Notes: generated by a model not told the origin, from the letters alone. A DNA stretch of 64,000 bases from Desulfocucumis sp964643075 (GCA_964643075.1 CAZXQO010000006.1:1-64000), one strand, 5' to 3'. Counted from the stretch's first letter, positions 15,682 to 25,291 are shown. Numbers and translations: made by a program.

Positions 15682-17739
15682 TGCCGCCAGCCCGCTGCCG
15701 TATGGGTTGAGACTCAAACCCACTTCCTCAAGCAGCATGCCGGCTTTTTTCACAGTCATGCCCCTGAGGTCCGGCACCACCACCTGATCCTTCAAACCGG
15801 TGGTGTTAACAGTTGAAACTTTTATCAATACCGTGCCGCCCCGGTCCAGTATGCTTCCTCCGGAAGGCTTTTGCTCGCTAACCGAGCCCTGTTTTCCTTC
15901 AAGTCGCCCATAAAACCCCGCTGTTTTAAGTGCCTGTAGTGCATCATCCAGGGGGAATCCCACAACATTGGGAACCACGCGCTTTGTGCTGGCCACCGGG
16001 ACCGGTGCCGGACTGGTTTCCTTGATATAGTCTTTTGGCGCGGGCAAAGCGGGGTCTTCGGGAACGTGCAGATAGCGCAGGGTATCCCGGGCCACAGTCT
16101 GGAACACCGGGGCCGCCACCTCACTGCCGTAATATTTTCCTCCCTTCGGCTCGTCCACCACCACCAGTACGGCTATGCGGGGGTTGTCCGCCGGGGCAAA
16201 GCCGGCAAAAGATGCCACGTACCTGCCCTCAGCATAGCCGCCCTTTTCTCCGGGGACCTGAGCGGTTCCTGTTTTACCTGCCACCCGGTAGCCCTCCACA
16301 TAAGCGCTTTTGCCCGTACCCTCAAGAACTACCTTTTGTAGCAAGGCAGATAGCCGGCGGGAAGTATCTTCAGTTATTACCTGGCGGACGACTTCCGGCC
16401 CAAAGGATTTTACAACCTTGCCGTCACTGCTGTTGATTGACTTGACGAGATGAAGATTCATAAGACGGCCACCATTGGCTACCACGCACAGTGCCCTCAG
16501 CATCTGAACCGGCGTTACGGCCAGGGACTGCCCGATGGAAATGGTGGCAAGATCCAGATCAGTGACCTTTTCTTTAGGTATAATTACACCCTTTTCCTCC
16601 CCTGGAAGATCAATACCGGTGGGCTGCCCGAAACCAAAACCGTTAATATATTTGTAAAGTTTATCACGGCCAATCTTAAGCCCCACCTGTATATGCACCG
16701 GGTTGCAGGAGTTAGCCACCGCGTCGGCAAAAGACTCGGCCCCGTGGCCGGACCTTTCTGCACAGTATATTCTCCTGCCCATAACCACTGAATACCCGGA
16801 GCAGTAAAATCTATCGGACTCCTGTACCACACCTTCTTCCAGTGCAGCGGCTTCAACAATAATTTTAAATGTGGAACCCGGCTCATAATTATACAGGGTA
16901 GCCGGGTTTTTATCCCAGATGGACTGGGGGTATTTGTCCCAGTTCTCCGGATCAAAGGTGGGTCTGGTACCCATGGCCAGGATCTCACCGGTTTTGGGGT
17001 CTGCCACCATGATGACAGCCCGGGAAGGACTGAACTCCTGCACCACCCTGTCCAGTTCCTTCTCCACAAAAAACTGGATGGACTGGTCCATGGTAAGCAC
17101 CAGATCACTGCCAGGCACCGGGGGAATGCGCCTGGATACTGTCTGTGGAAGCTGGCGTCCCTGGGCGTCAGTCTCAATTAACAATTCACCCGGCACGCCC
17201 TGGAGTTCTTTGTCGTAACTTTTCTCCAAACCGTTCAGTCCCTCGTTGTCCAGCCCCACAAAACCCAGCATGTGGGCCGCCATACCAGGCTGCCGGAAAG
17301 ACCTGCGGCTTTTCTCCTCAAAAGACAGTCCGTAAATCCCGAGTTTTTTTAAACTGTCGGTGGTATCTGCATCAACGTTGCTTTTTAATAATACATATTG
17401 ACCCTTGGAGGTTAACTTTTTCATAACTTCACCGGTGTCCATGCCAAGAAGCGGCGCTATCCTAGCCGCTTCTTGCGCAGGATCAGTGATTATGGAAGGG
17501 TCGGCTATAACTGAGTTAACCGGCACGCTGGTTACCAGTTCGTTATGGTTGCGGTCATATATGGTTCCCCGCACCGGTTTTAATACCTCGTCCTTCACCC
17601 GTATACCGGACGCCATTTGGCTTAGTTCTTCACCTTTGACCAGTTGCAGCCAGGACAGGCGCCCCAGGAGGATAACGAATAACAGCACGCCACCAGCCAG
17701 TATAGCCACTAATCTGTATTTTTTAGATAAAAGTTTCAT
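15604..17739 (-). CDS. spoVD: Stage V sporulation protein D, class B PBP with two PASTA domains
   Basis: Transpeptidase for peptidoglycan, in spore formers needed for cortex synthesis. The 711-residue product has an N-terminal membrane anchor (about residues 11-30), a class B dimerisation domain, and a transpeptidase domain with SxxK (EPGSTFKI), SCN and KTGTAQ boxes. Two C-terminal PASTA repeats start at VPNVVGFPLDDALQ and VPDLRGMTVKKAG. PASTA repeats favour SpoVD over plain FtsI. It is not in a mra/dcw cluster here, so it may be a second class B PBP. Its 3' end has a diverged copy at 14196-14271. Confidence 0.9.
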   Translation of the reverse strand: MKLLSKKYRLVAILAGGVLLFVILLGRLSWLQLVKGEELSQMASGIRVKDEVLKPVRGTIYDRNHNELVTSVPVNSVIADPSIITDPAQEAARIAPLLGMDTGEVMKKLTSKGQYVLLKSNVDADTTDSLKKLGIYGLSFEEKSRRSFRQPGMAAHMLGFVGLDNEGLNGLEKSYDKELQGVPGELLIETDAQGRQLPQTVSRRIPPVPGSDLVLTMDQSIQFFVEKELDRVVQEFSPSRAVIMVADPKTGEILAMGTRPTFDPENWDKYPQSIWDKNPATLYNYEPGSTFKIIVEAAALEEGVVQESDRFYCSGYSVVMGRRIYCAERSGHGAESFADAVANSCNPVHIQVGLKIGRDKLYKYINGFGFGQPTGIDLPGEEKGVIIPKEKVTDLDLATISIGQSLAVTPVQMLRALCVVANGGRLMNLHLVKSINSSDGKVVKSFGPEVVRQVITEDTSRRLSALLQKVVLEGTGKSAYVEGYRVAGKTGTAQVPGEKGGYAEGRYVASFAGFAPADNPRIAVLVVVDEPKGGKYYGSEVAAPVFQTVARDTLRYLHVPEDPALPAPKDYIKETSPAPVPVASTKRVVPNVVGFPLDDALQALKTAGFYGRLEGKQGSVSEQKPSGGSILDRGGTVLIKVSTVNTTGLKDQVVVPDLRGMTVKKAGMLLEEVGLSLNPYGSGLAAKQSPSPGTKLSRNSTVVVEFEPPKG

Positions 17740-17760
17740 AAAACTATCCCCACGATAATT

Positions 17761-18402
17761 CTATTCCCAGCGATAGCCTGGGAATAAGTCATTTTCAAGA
17801 TGGCTGCGGTCATTCAACAAAACGAGTATACCCTTCTCCCAGGCAGGAAAGTCGATTATATTAAGCGCGGCATTATCCTGCCTGATGCGCCAGTTTTCAT
17901 TCAGATCCATGCCCAGCACACTGGCTACCAGAGCCCTGATGGGTCCTCCGTGACATACTACTGCCACCTGCTTGTTGTTATTAAAGGCAATAATTTCCTT
18001 GATCGCTCCGGTAACCCTCGCCACCAGGTCAGAAAGGCATTCGCCACCGGGAATTCGTGTAGCAAGGGGATTGGCCCACCATTCTTGCAACAGGCTGTGG
18101 TGAGACTTTTTTATTTCTTTAAAGGTCAGCCCTTCCCAGTCTCCAAAATTCAATTCCCGCAAAGCAGGCATAGTATTAATTTCCAGCCCCCTGGGCAGAG
18201 CCAGTTCCCTTGCCGTCTGCACCGCACGTCCCAGATCGCTGGCATATACCGCCGCTATTTCCTGCTCTTGCAATCTGTCAGCCAGGGATCTGGCCTGCTT
18301 TACGCCCTTATCGCTCAGGGACACGTCTTTATGCCCCTGAAATTTCATCTCGGCGTTCCAGACGGTCTCACCATGCCTGATTAGATAAACTCTGCAATTC
18401 AT
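17761..18402 (-). CDS. cobC: Alpha-ribazole phosphatase (histidine phosphatase family)
   Basis: Removes the phosphate from alpha-ribazole 5'-phosphate (or from adenosylcobalamin 5'-phosphate) at the end of cobalamin synthesis. The 213-residue product has the RHGETVWN signature with the catalytic His (residue 9), a Glu-containing ELNFGDWEG block and the second His in CHGGPIRAL. The family also contains phosphoglycerate mutases; the assignment to CobC rests on the cobalamin operon. It starts 3 bp after the cobD stop, behind GGGGGG, and is the last gene of the run. Confidence 0.88.
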   Translation of the reverse strand: MNCRVYLIRHGETVWNAEMKFQGHKDVSLSDKGVKQARSLADRLQEQEIAAVYASDLGRAVQTARELALPRGLEINTMPALRELNFGDWEGLTFKEIKKSHHSLLQEWWANPLATRIPGGECLSDLVARVTGAIKEIIAFNNNKQVAVVCHGGPIRALVASVLGMDLNENWRIRQDNAALNIIDFPAWEKGILVLLNDRSHLENDLFPGYRWE

Positions 18403-18405
18403 AAG

Positions 18406-19497
18406 TTAACCCCCCAGTACCTCTCCCAGGTACGCCAGCAATTTGTCGTTCTCGGGCCGGTTACGTATAGCGATCCTTATATACTCTCCGTCCAGGCCGT
18501 AAAAATTGGAGCAGTCCCTGACCAGTACGCCCCTCCTGCCCAACTCCGGAATTACTTCCTTCACCTTTTTGCCGCTGGCGGATAAATCAACCAGCAAAAA
18601 ATTGGCCGCCCCGGAAATGGGCCTGGCGCCTTTCATCCCTGACAGGGATTTGAGCAAATAATCCCTTTCCCTTTGTACCAATTCAATGGTAGCCTCCATA
18701 TGTTTCCTGTCCTTTAAAGCCGCCTCCCCCGCCACCTGAGCCAGCACGTTGACCCGCCAGGGGTCCACAGCACGCTTAATGACGTTAGCCATCCCTGACT
18801 CAGTTATCACCGCACCCAAACGCAGGCCGGGAATGCCAAAAAATTTGGTTAGGGAATATAGAATTATTAAGTTCGGTGTAGATGCCGCCCGGTGCATCAG
18901 TGAACACTGTCGACGCCTGTCAACAAAATCAATGAAAGCTTCATCCACCACTAACATCGTCCCGGCGGCTGAAGCAGTATGAACCAGTGGCTCCAATTCC
19001 CCGGCAGTGAACAACCTGCCGGTGGGATTATTGGGATTGCAGATAAAAACAGCATGATAGTCAGGAATTTTCAGTTTCAGGTTTTCCAGGTGACAGGTTG
19101 CATCCCCTTCCGGGGGCAGGCAAAAATGATCGGTCTCTCCACCGGTGGCATGTATAGCCGCGGCATATTCACTGAAAGTGGGGGCAACAATAAGCGCCCG
19201 CCTGATTTTCAGGGCGGCAGGCAGCATATAAATCAGTTCCGCCCCCCCGTTGCCCACCACAACGCTTTCCGGGGGCACTTCCAGATAACTTGCCAGCAGG
19301 CCGGCTATCTCCCCGCAGTCCGGGTCCGGGTAATGGCGAATCCTCCAAAGATTGTCGGTTATGGTCCGGTACACCTCCGGCGAAGGGCCCAGAGGATTGA
19401 TACTGGCACTGAAATCCAAAATCTGTTGTTCCGGAAGGCCATACTCCCGGGCCGCCCGGGTCAGGTTGCCCCCGTGCTGGTGTTCACTAAGCAGCAT
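18406..19497 (-). CDS. cobD: L-threonine-O-3-phosphate decarboxylase
   Basis: PLP enzyme that makes (R)-1-amino-2-propanol phosphate, the linker between the corrin ring and lower ligand loop. It is a fold-type I aminotransferase relative: HGGN near the start, FSASINPLGPS, PNNPTGRL, and SLTKFFGIPGLRLG with the PLP-binding Lys. The ATG at 19497 follows AGGAG by 7 nt; nine upstream codons in the open frame lack such a site. It is coupled to cobC. A 228-bp gap separates it from cbiA, so it may have its own promoter, although I see no clear one. Confidence 0.92.
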   Translation of the reverse strand: MLLSEHQHGGNLTRAAREYGLPEQQILDFSASINPLGPSPEVYRTITDNLWRIRHYPDPDCGEIAGLLASYLEVPPESVVVGNGGAELIYMLPAALKIRRALIVAPTFSEYAAAIHATGGETDHFCLPPEGDATCHLENLKLKIPDYHAVFICNPNNPTGRLFTAGELEPLVHTASAAGTMLVVDEAFIDFVDRRRQCSLMHRAASTPNLIILYSLTKFFGIPGLRLGAVITESGMANVIKRAVDPWRVNVLAQVAGEAALKDRKHMEATIELVQRERDYLLKSLSGMKGARPISGAANFLLVDLSASGKKVKEVIPELGRRGVLVRDCSNFYGLDGEYIRIAIRNRPENDKLLAYLGEVLGG

Positions 19498-19708
19498 AGT
19501 TTTTCTCCTATAATTTTGGGGCATTCCTTCGTGAAAGCGATAAGAAGTAAGGAATTTAGGTTGCCAAAGAAGGTGTGTCCCCTTTACTTTATTTTAGTCA
19601 GTTGACCCGGAAAAAGTGTTGTATGAAAAGCAACAACCATAAAAAACACCGGTAATATAAGCTATTAATGAAAGGCACGCACATCAACCACTGTTGGCGC
19701 TGCCCTTA

Positions 19709-19740
19709 CGGCATGGGGGTAGTGGTTAACTCCCGTGCCG
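19709..19740 (-). other. Hairpin overlapping the end of cbiA
   Basis: A 12-bp stem with two G-U pairs (arms CGGCATGGGGGT and ACTCCCGTGCCG) covers the cbiA stop codon. There is no T-run. It may weaken transcription between cbiA and cobD. Confidence 0.35.
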
Positions 19741-21126
19741 CTTATTATCCATTTCTCTGTATTCGATACACTTTCCGATGAACCTTCCAGCCGCCTCCGG
19801 ATGTCCGGCAAAGTTTATGTGCAGATACGAGGCCAGTATATTGCCGCCGGCATAGCCGTCGGTTCTATGACCGTCCGTCCCTTCCTTAGCCAGGCGATAA
19901 GCCCCGGGGATACCCTGGTCCAGTTCCAATACGGAATAGTGAAATTCGTGACCCCTTAAAACTTCCCCCCGGTCAACCAGAATGTTGTCTTCCAGGGCGG
20001 TAGCGGTAACATAGCCCAGGGCGGCCCGTTTTTTTTGCATGCGGCACTCCCCTGGCACTACCCCGGCCAGGTCATGGCGCTTGCCTTCAAAATCAGTAAT
20101 CGCCCGGGTCATATACATAAATCCACCGCACTCGGCATATACCGGCATGCCTGCGGCGCAGGCCGCCTGCAGGCCTTCTATAAACTTATGGTTGGCGGAC
20201 AATTCCCGGGCAAACATTTCCGGAAACCCTCCCCCGATGTACAGGCCGTCAATATCCTTGGGAAAAGCCCCGCTCAGGGCGGAGCAATATACCAGTTCCG
20301 CTCCCCGGGCAGATAGTAACTCCAGCCCATCCTGGTAATAAAAATTAAAGGCTCTGTCCATCACTACACCCAGCCGGATAACAGCAGGAAGTGGAGTAAA
20401 AGGGAAAATTTTCTTTTCCGGCAGCGCTATTGGCGGGGCGATCCGGGACAGTTCCACCAGCCGGTCAGGGGCAACCCCTTGCTTAACACTATCCGCCATG
20501 GCCAGGAGCAATTCGTCCAGGTTATCCTTCTCCGCCGTGGGCAGTAAACCCAGGTGCCTTTCGGGAAGATCCAGTCCGCCCCAGCGATTGGCGTATCCAA
20601 TTACAGGCACCCCACAGCATTCTTCTATGGCCTGCCGCAGCAGATTATAATGTCTCTCACTGCCCACCCGGTTTAAAAAAACCCCGGCCAGGTTTACCTC
20701 CGGGTCAAAATTTTTATATCCCAGCACCAGCGCAGCAGCGCTACGGGCCATGGATCTGGCGTCCAATACAAGGAGCACTGGCGCTTCAAGTGTTTTGGCC
20801 ACATGGGCGGTTGATCCCTCCGCCCCGGAACCCCTGCCGTCATATAAGCCCATCACACCCTCTATGATGGAAATATCGGCATCCCGGGCCGAGCGCGTAA
20901 ATACTTCCCTGATGCCGTCCTCGCCCAAAAACCAGGCATCCAGATTGCGGCTGCATTTTCCGGTAGCGGCAGTATGGTAGCCGGGATCGATGTAATCGGG
21001 CCCCACCTTAAACGGCTGCACCTTTATTCCAGATCGTGCCAGGACAGCCATCAGGGCGGTGGAAACCGTGGTTTTGCCCACACCGCTATGCACACCCGCA
21101 ATAACCAGCCGGGGGTAATTTGTCAT
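19726..21126 (-). CDS. cbiA: Cobyrinic acid a,c-diamide synthase
   Basis: ATP- and glutamine-dependent amidation of the a and c side chains of cobyrinic acid, the first diamidation of the corrin ring. The N-terminal dethiobiotin-synthetase-like P-loop reads GVHSGVGKTT. The C-terminal class I glutamine amidotransferase domain has the catalytic Cys in YAECGGFMYM and a His in HEFHYS. The ATG at 21126 follows AAAGGGG; eleven upstream codons in the open frame are less likely. The length of 466 residues is normal. It lies 66 bp downstream of cbiB in the same direction. Confidence 0.95.
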   Translation of the reverse strand: MTNYPRLVIAGVHSGVGKTTVSTALMAVLARSGIKVQPFKVGPDYIDPGYHTAATGKCSRNLDAWFLGEDGIREVFTRSARDADISIIEGVMGLYDGRGSGAEGSTAHVAKTLEAPVLLVLDARSMARSAAALVLGYKNFDPEVNLAGVFLNRVGSERHYNLLRQAIEECCGVPVIGYANRWGGLDLPERHLGLLPTAEKDNLDELLLAMADSVKQGVAPDRLVELSRIAPPIALPEKKIFPFTPLPAVIRLGVVMDRAFNFYYQDGLELLSARGAELVYCSALSGAFPKDIDGLYIGGGFPEMFARELSANHKFIEGLQAACAAGMPVYAECGGFMYMTRAITDFEGKRHDLAGVVPGECRMQKKRAALGYVTATALEDNILVDRGEVLRGHEFHYSVLELDQGIPGAYRLAKEGTDGHRTDGYAGGNILASYLHINFAGHPEAAGRFIGKCIEYREMDNKRHGS

Positions 21127-21192
21127 AGCAACGACCCCTTTTCTAATCTCAAATTTCAACTCCCACAGCCATGCGGCACAACAGTACCTATC

Positions 21193-22158
21193 TCAAAACA
21201 TATAACTTAGCAAATAACAGACTGCAATACCGCACATCAGCACCAAAAACGAGGCCAGAAACATCATATCCAAAGCGCTACGGATGTGAAACGCCTGCAG
21301 CGGGTGCAGCGGCTCCCCAAGATACTGGCGAAAAGACTCTCGCCCCCTGTATATATTCAGTCCTCCCAGGCGCACTCCCAGCGCCCCGGCCACGGCGGAT
21401 TCCGGTATGCCGCTATTGGGGCTGGGATGCCTGCGGGCATCCTTCAGCACCGTCCGCAGGGTTGCCCCCGCATTCCTCCCGGTGAACCAGGCAGCAATAA
21501 CCAGCATCATCCCCGTCAATCTGGCCGGCAGGTAGTTGACCACATCGTCCAGCCGGGCGGAAAATCTTCCGAAATATAAAAATTTATCATCCCGGTAGCC
21601 CACCATGGAGTCCAGGGTGTTTACCGCCTTGTAAGCCATAGCCAGAGGCGCGCCGCCGATAAGGGCATAAAAAATGGGCGCCACCACCCCGTCCACAATA
21701 TTCTCGGCCACTGTTTCCACCGTTGCCCTGGTTACCCCGGCCACATCCATGGAAGAGGTATCCCTGCCCACAATCCTGCCAACCATCAGGCGGGCTCCCT
21801 GCAAATCGCCCTCCCGCAGAGGCTTCAGCACGTCAAGGGCCGCCCCGGACAGTCCCCTGGCGGCAAGAGTAGTGGATATCAGCCATATTTCAGCAGCCGT
21901 CCCCAGCCAGGGGTGAATTAGAAATGCCAGCCAGAGCAGCAGCAAAGTCAGTAGATAGCTGGACCCCACCACCGCCACCGCCATAAAAGCGCCCGCCCAT
22001 ATGGAAGCAGCCGGGTTACCGGCGCAGCGGGGACGTAAAAACCCTTCCAGGGCCGAAATAAGCCTGCCTATGTATACTACGGGATGAGGCAGGCGGAGTG
22101 GGTCACCCACCAGTAAATCGATAATATAGGCGGCAAACACTGCCAGTGCTAGATTCAT
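21193..22158 (-). CDS. cbiB: Adenosylcobinamide-phosphate synthase
   Basis: Membrane protein that joins aminopropanol (phosphate) to adenosylcobyric acid. The 321-residue product begins with the family block DLLVGDPLRLPHPVVYIG (residues 14-31) and has VNTLDSMVGYRDDKFLYFG and HPSPNSGIPESAVAGAL in the second half, with four to five hydrophobic segments. It acts directly after CbiP and uses the product of CobD, both encoded in the same run. A fragment of the MITE family lies in the 85 bp before it. Confidence 0.95.
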   Translation of the reverse strand: MNLALAVFAAYIIDLLVGDPLRLPHPVVYIGRLISALEGFLRPRCAGNPAASIWAGAFMAVAVVGSSYLLTLLLLWLAFLIHPWLGTAAEIWLISTTLAARGLSGAALDVLKPLREGDLQGARLMVGRIVGRDTSSMDVAGVTRATVETVAENIVDGVVAPIFYALIGGAPLAMAYKAVNTLDSMVGYRDDKFLYFGRFSARLDDVVNYLPARLTGMMLVIAAWFTGRNAGATLRTVLKDARRHPSPNSGIPESAVAGALGVRLGGLNIYRGRESFRQYLGEPLHPLQAFHIRSALDMMFLASFLVLMCGIAVCYLLSYMF

Positions 22159-22210
22159 ATAAAATTCAGTTCCTTAATGTTGATTTAGTGGTAACCATTC
22201 GCTCAAGCCT

Positions 22211-22237
22211 GAGCGGAGCCATGGGGCGACCGTCCCC
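22211..22237. mobile_element. MITE fragment between cbiP and cbiB
   Basis: GCGGAGCCATGGGG followed closely by ACCGTCCCC matches the inner hairpin arms of the element at 384-533. No terminal repeats remain. Confidence 0.5.
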
Positions 22238-22243
22238 TTGACA

Positions 22244-23794
22244 CTATTGTTTTCTCCCGGGCAAGCCCAGCAGATTATATATTTTTCCCATATCCAGGCT
22301 CCCCCGCACCACTTCGCCAAGACAGTCATAATCTCTTTGCCGCTGCTCCCATGCGGATAGCGAAGCGCTTTCCTCAAGAGGATCAAGTCCCTTTCTGCGA
22401 CGCAGGGAATTAATAACGCTGCGCCGGAAGGAAGCCCCGTCAAAAACACCATGTATGTATGTGCCCCACACCATCCCGTCCAAACGGGCAGCCCCGTCGG
22501 GGAAACTCACCTGCTCTCCCAGCCTGCTGACAATCTCAAAGGCGGGGACAACTTCATCTCCCGGCCGGGATATCCCCATGTGTATTTCGTAGCCGGTCAC
22601 CTGTATATCCTTTGAGTTTTCCAGAAAAAATCCCGGCCCGCATACCCTGGCCTCCACCTGAGTGGTTATTTTTTCCGGGGCAAAGGTTGTGGAAATATCA
22701 AGCAGGCCCAGCCCTTCCAGCCTGGGTATGCTTGATTCCGTGCGCAGCGGGTCGTTAAGTTCTCTGCCCAGAATCTGAAAGCCGCCACAAATACCGATCA
22801 CCGGCACGCCTTCCCGGAATAGTTCACAAATCTTTTCCGCCAGGCCCGTTCTGTTCAAATAGGCCAGATCTTCAATAGTATTTTTGCTCCCCGGAATAAT
22901 AATCAAATCCGGGCTGCCCAGTGGGGTGCCCCGGCCTACGTAACGGAGATGCACATCAGGCTCGTCCTCCAGAGGGTCAAAGTCAGTAAAGTTAGAAATA
23001 TGGGGCAGGTGTATAACGGCAATTTCCACGTCTCCCCGCCGGGAGCCTGCGGAATTTTTGATGGTATCTTCGGATACGGTGTCCTCCTCCTGAACCCTGA
23101 AACCCTGAAAGTAGGGCACCACTCCCATTACCGGCTTGCCCGTCCTGGCTTCCAGAAAATCCACCGCAGGCTGAAAAAGGGACAAATCACCCCGGAATTT
23201 ATTTATGATCACCCCGGCCACCCTGTCACGATCCTCCGGGGAAATGAGTTCGAGAGTTCCCACCACCGAGGCCAGAGCCCCGCCCTTATCGATATCGGCA
23301 GTAAGCAGCACCGGAGCGTCCGCCTGCCTGGCCACCCGCATGTTTACTATTTCCTTTTCCTGCAGGTTAACCTCCGCCGGACTACCTGCCCCTTCAATAA
23401 CCACGATGTCGTTTTCCGCCCTGAGGCGGTCCAGCGCCTGGCAGGCCAGCCCCCATGCCTTAGGGGCGTACTCCCTGTGGTATTCCTGAGCGCACATGTT
23501 GCCCACCGGCCTGCCCAGGACAACCACCTGGGAAGAAGCATGTCCGGTGGGTTTCAGCAAAATGGGATTCATATCCACGGAAGGCTCCCGGCCGGCCGCC
23601 TCGGCCTGCACCACCTGTGCCCGCCCCATTTCCCCACCGTCTCTGGTTACAAAGGAATTCAGGGCCATGTTCTGAGATTTATAAGGAACCACCCTATAGC
23701 CGTCCCGGTAAAAAATCCTGCACAATGCCGCCACCAGTACGCTTTTGCCCACATGGGAGGCCGTCCCCTGAACCATTATGGTCCTCGCTGTCAT
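22244..23794 (-). CDS. cbiP: Cobyric acid synthase
   Basis: Amidates side chains b, d, e and g of adenosyl-cobyrinic acid diamide, using glutamine and ATP. The 516-residue protein starts MTARTIMVQGTASHVGKS with the dethiobiotin-synthetase-type P-loop, followed by YKSQNMALNSFVT. The glutaminase domain has GICGGFQILG with the catalytic Cys and a C-terminal YIHGVFD with the His. It starts 12 bp after cobU. Confidence 0.96.
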   Translation of the reverse strand: MTARTIMVQGTASHVGKSVLVAALCRIFYRDGYRVVPYKSQNMALNSFVTRDGGEMGRAQVVQAEAAGREPSVDMNPILLKPTGHASSQVVVLGRPVGNMCAQEYHREYAPKAWGLACQALDRLRAENDIVVIEGAGSPAEVNLQEKEIVNMRVARQADAPVLLTADIDKGGALASVVGTLELISPEDRDRVAGVIINKFRGDLSLFQPAVDFLEARTGKPVMGVVPYFQGFRVQEEDTVSEDTIKNSAGSRRGDVEIAVIHLPHISNFTDFDPLEDEPDVHLRYVGRGTPLGSPDLIIIPGSKNTIEDLAYLNRTGLAEKICELFREGVPVIGICGGFQILGRELNDPLRTESSIPRLEGLGLLDISTTFAPEKITTQVEARVCGPGFFLENSKDIQVTGYEIHMGISRPGDEVVPAFEIVSRLGEQVSFPDGAARLDGMVWGTYIHGVFDGASFRRSVINSLRRRKGLDPLEESASLSAWEQRQRDYDCLGEVVRGSLDMGKIYNLLGLPGRKQ

Positions 23795-23806
23795 ATTCCG
23801 TCCTCC

Positions 23807-24388
23807 TCAAATCGTCCGGCTGTTAACCGCGATTGATTTCATCTCCAGTGCCAGTCCTGCCGCCACAAAATATACATCATCCGCCATCCCGGCCAAAAGC
23901 CGGTTGGCTCTTCCTGCTACGTCGCGGAACAGCCGTCCCAGGGGGTAAGCCGGGACGATACCCATACCTACCTCATTGGCCACCAGGAGCACATGCGCCC
24001 TGCACTCCAGAGCCCGGTCAGCCAGTTCCGATACCTTAGCGGTTATAAAGTCTTCCTTCGCCTCATCCGGAGCTCCCGGATAAGGTATACTTTCGTCCAA
24101 CAGAAGGTTTGTGAGCCATACGGTCAGACAGTCGACCAGCACCACCCCGGGCATGGAGCCGTGTTCCTGTAATACCTCCGGGAGAAGGTGGGTCTCCTCC
24201 AGCGTTTTCCAGCCGGGTGGCCTTCTAGATCGGTGATTTTCTATACGCCTGGTCATCTCCACGTCCCCGGCTGCGGCCGTTGCCACATAAGTAACGGAGG
24301 GAGCCAGGTCATTAGCCAGATTTTCGGCAAATTCGCTTTTGCCGCTGCGGGCTCCGCCCAGCACCAGGATAAATTTACCCCTGTTCAC
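23807..24388 (-). CDS. cobU: Adenosylcobinamide kinase / adenosylcobinamide-phosphate guanylyltransferase
   Basis: Phosphorylates adenosylcobinamide and activates it as the GDP derivative before nucleotide-loop attachment. The 193-residue product has the P-loop GGARSGKSEFAE (residues 11-22), HRSRRPPGWKTLEE with the guanylylated His region, VDCLTVWLTNLL, and VANEVGMGIVP. The GTG start at 24388 follows AAAGGGG. It is the first gene after the riboswitch and terminator. The next enzyme of the pathway, cobalamin synthase CobS, is not in the window. Confidence 0.95.
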   Translation of the reverse strand: MNRGKFILVLGGARSGKSEFAENLANDLAPSVTYVATAAAGDVEMTRRIENHRSRRPPGWKTLEETHLLPEVLQEHGSMPGVVLVDCLTVWLTNLLLDESIPYPGAPDEAKEDFITAKVSELADRALECRAHVLLVANEVGMGIVPAYPLGRLFRDVAGRANRLLAGMADDVYFVAAGLALEMKSIAVNSRTI

Positions 24389-24407
24389 ACTCTTTAACCC
24401 CTTTAAA

Positions 24408-24438
24408 ATAATAAACCCCGGCCTTTTCGGACCGGAGT
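24408..24438 (-). terminator. Riboswitch-linked terminator before cobU
   Basis: On the minus strand CTCCGGTCC pairs with GGCCGGGG around a GAAA-type loop, followed by TTTATTATTTTA. It sits between the riboswitch and the cobU start, as expected for attenuation. Confidence 0.65.
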
Positions 24439-24484
24439 TGTCTCTCCATTGCCTAAAAAGAGCCCTCCTCCATACTCGCGTGGA

Positions 24485-24685
24485 GGTTACCGGCTTCCAC
24501 AGGCAGGTATCCTGGCTTGGCGGACGTCGTTAAGTCCAAAGTCGAAAGTCTAAGCTCCAAGGTCTGAAGTTCCTAGTTCTCATTGACATTTGACTTTTAC
24601 GTACATCCGTTTACAGTGGCGGAGACCGCTCAGGGTTTTAACCTGATTCCCCTATTAGCCCTAAAAGGGCACCTGTGAATAAATT
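24485..24685 (-). ncRNA. Cobalamin riboswitch
   Basis: Read on the minus strand it has the conserved blocks in order: ACAGGTGCCC, then GGGAATCAGGT, GAGCGGTCTCCGCCACTGTAA, and AGCCAGGATACCTGCC with TGTGG. This is the adenosylcobalamin-sensing B12 element. A long variable arm (about 24535-24605) lies between the P6 region and the B12 box. A CCTCCA/TGGAGG hairpin and the terminator follow before cobU, so high cobalamin should shut off the operon by termination. Confidence 0.93.
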
Positions 24686-24783
24686 GTTCGGACTGATCGA
24701 CTCGATCTAATTAATTCAACATGATATCTTATAATCCTGCCAATAAAAATTGTATACATCCACACTAACCAAAGAAGTCAGCT

Positions 24784-25206
24784 TCAGCCTTCCGACGACT
24801 CGATATATTCCTTAACCCGGCGCACCAACTCCTCGATCAGGTGGGGCAGAGGCTCGGACCGCAAGCCCACCATTTCCACCCCGCTCCTGTTGAGGGGCAC
24901 CAGGAATTTACGGGCCGGGCTGGACGCCAGTGCTTCCGCCATTTTTGGCGTGAGTTCCCCCAGCATGCCGTGAGGAAACATTATACTGACCGGACCGGCA
25001 ATCACGTCCACCCTGGAGGCATTGTAAGCAACCGCGCCTTCCCCGGTGGCTCCCTCGTTAGCCCCGGCCTTTAACATCATGGAAGTGGCCAGGGCATTGG
25101 TGCCCAGTGCTAAAAATTCTACATCTTCGGGCAATTCACGGCGTAGTTTTTCTACGATATGTTTGCCTATGCCCCCGCCCTGCCCGTCTACCACCGCAAT
25201 TTTCAT
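24784..25206 (-). CDS. DUF3842 family protein
   Basis: A 140-residue soluble protein with a Rossmann-like start (MKIAVVDGQGGGIGKHIVEKL), a Gly-rich loop and alternating alpha/beta segments. It matches the DUF3842 family of Clostridia, whose function is not known. The ATG at 25206 follows GAGGCG; two earlier codons are in frame. It lies upstream of the riboswitch in the same direction, so it is transcribed separately from, or reads into, the cobalamin operon. A nucleotide-binding or regulatory role is plausible but unproven. Confidence 0.75.
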   Translation of the reverse strand: MKIAVVDGQGGGIGKHIVEKLRRELPEDVEFLALGTNALATSMMLKAGANEGATGEGAVAYNASRVDVIAGPVSIMFPHGMLGELTPKMAEALASSPARKFLVPLNRSGVEMVGLRSEPLPHLIEELVRRVKEYIESSEG

Positions 25207-25291
25207 AAACATCGCCTCAATTATGTATTATATCATCGTTGTTAAGGCAGCAAAAGTATACAGTATAAAACAAGGCTTAACAAAAAATGAT

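Noticed and set aside
22949..23836. 295-codon open frame opposite cbiP
   Set aside because: Shadow frame due to high GC of the real gene; no domain.
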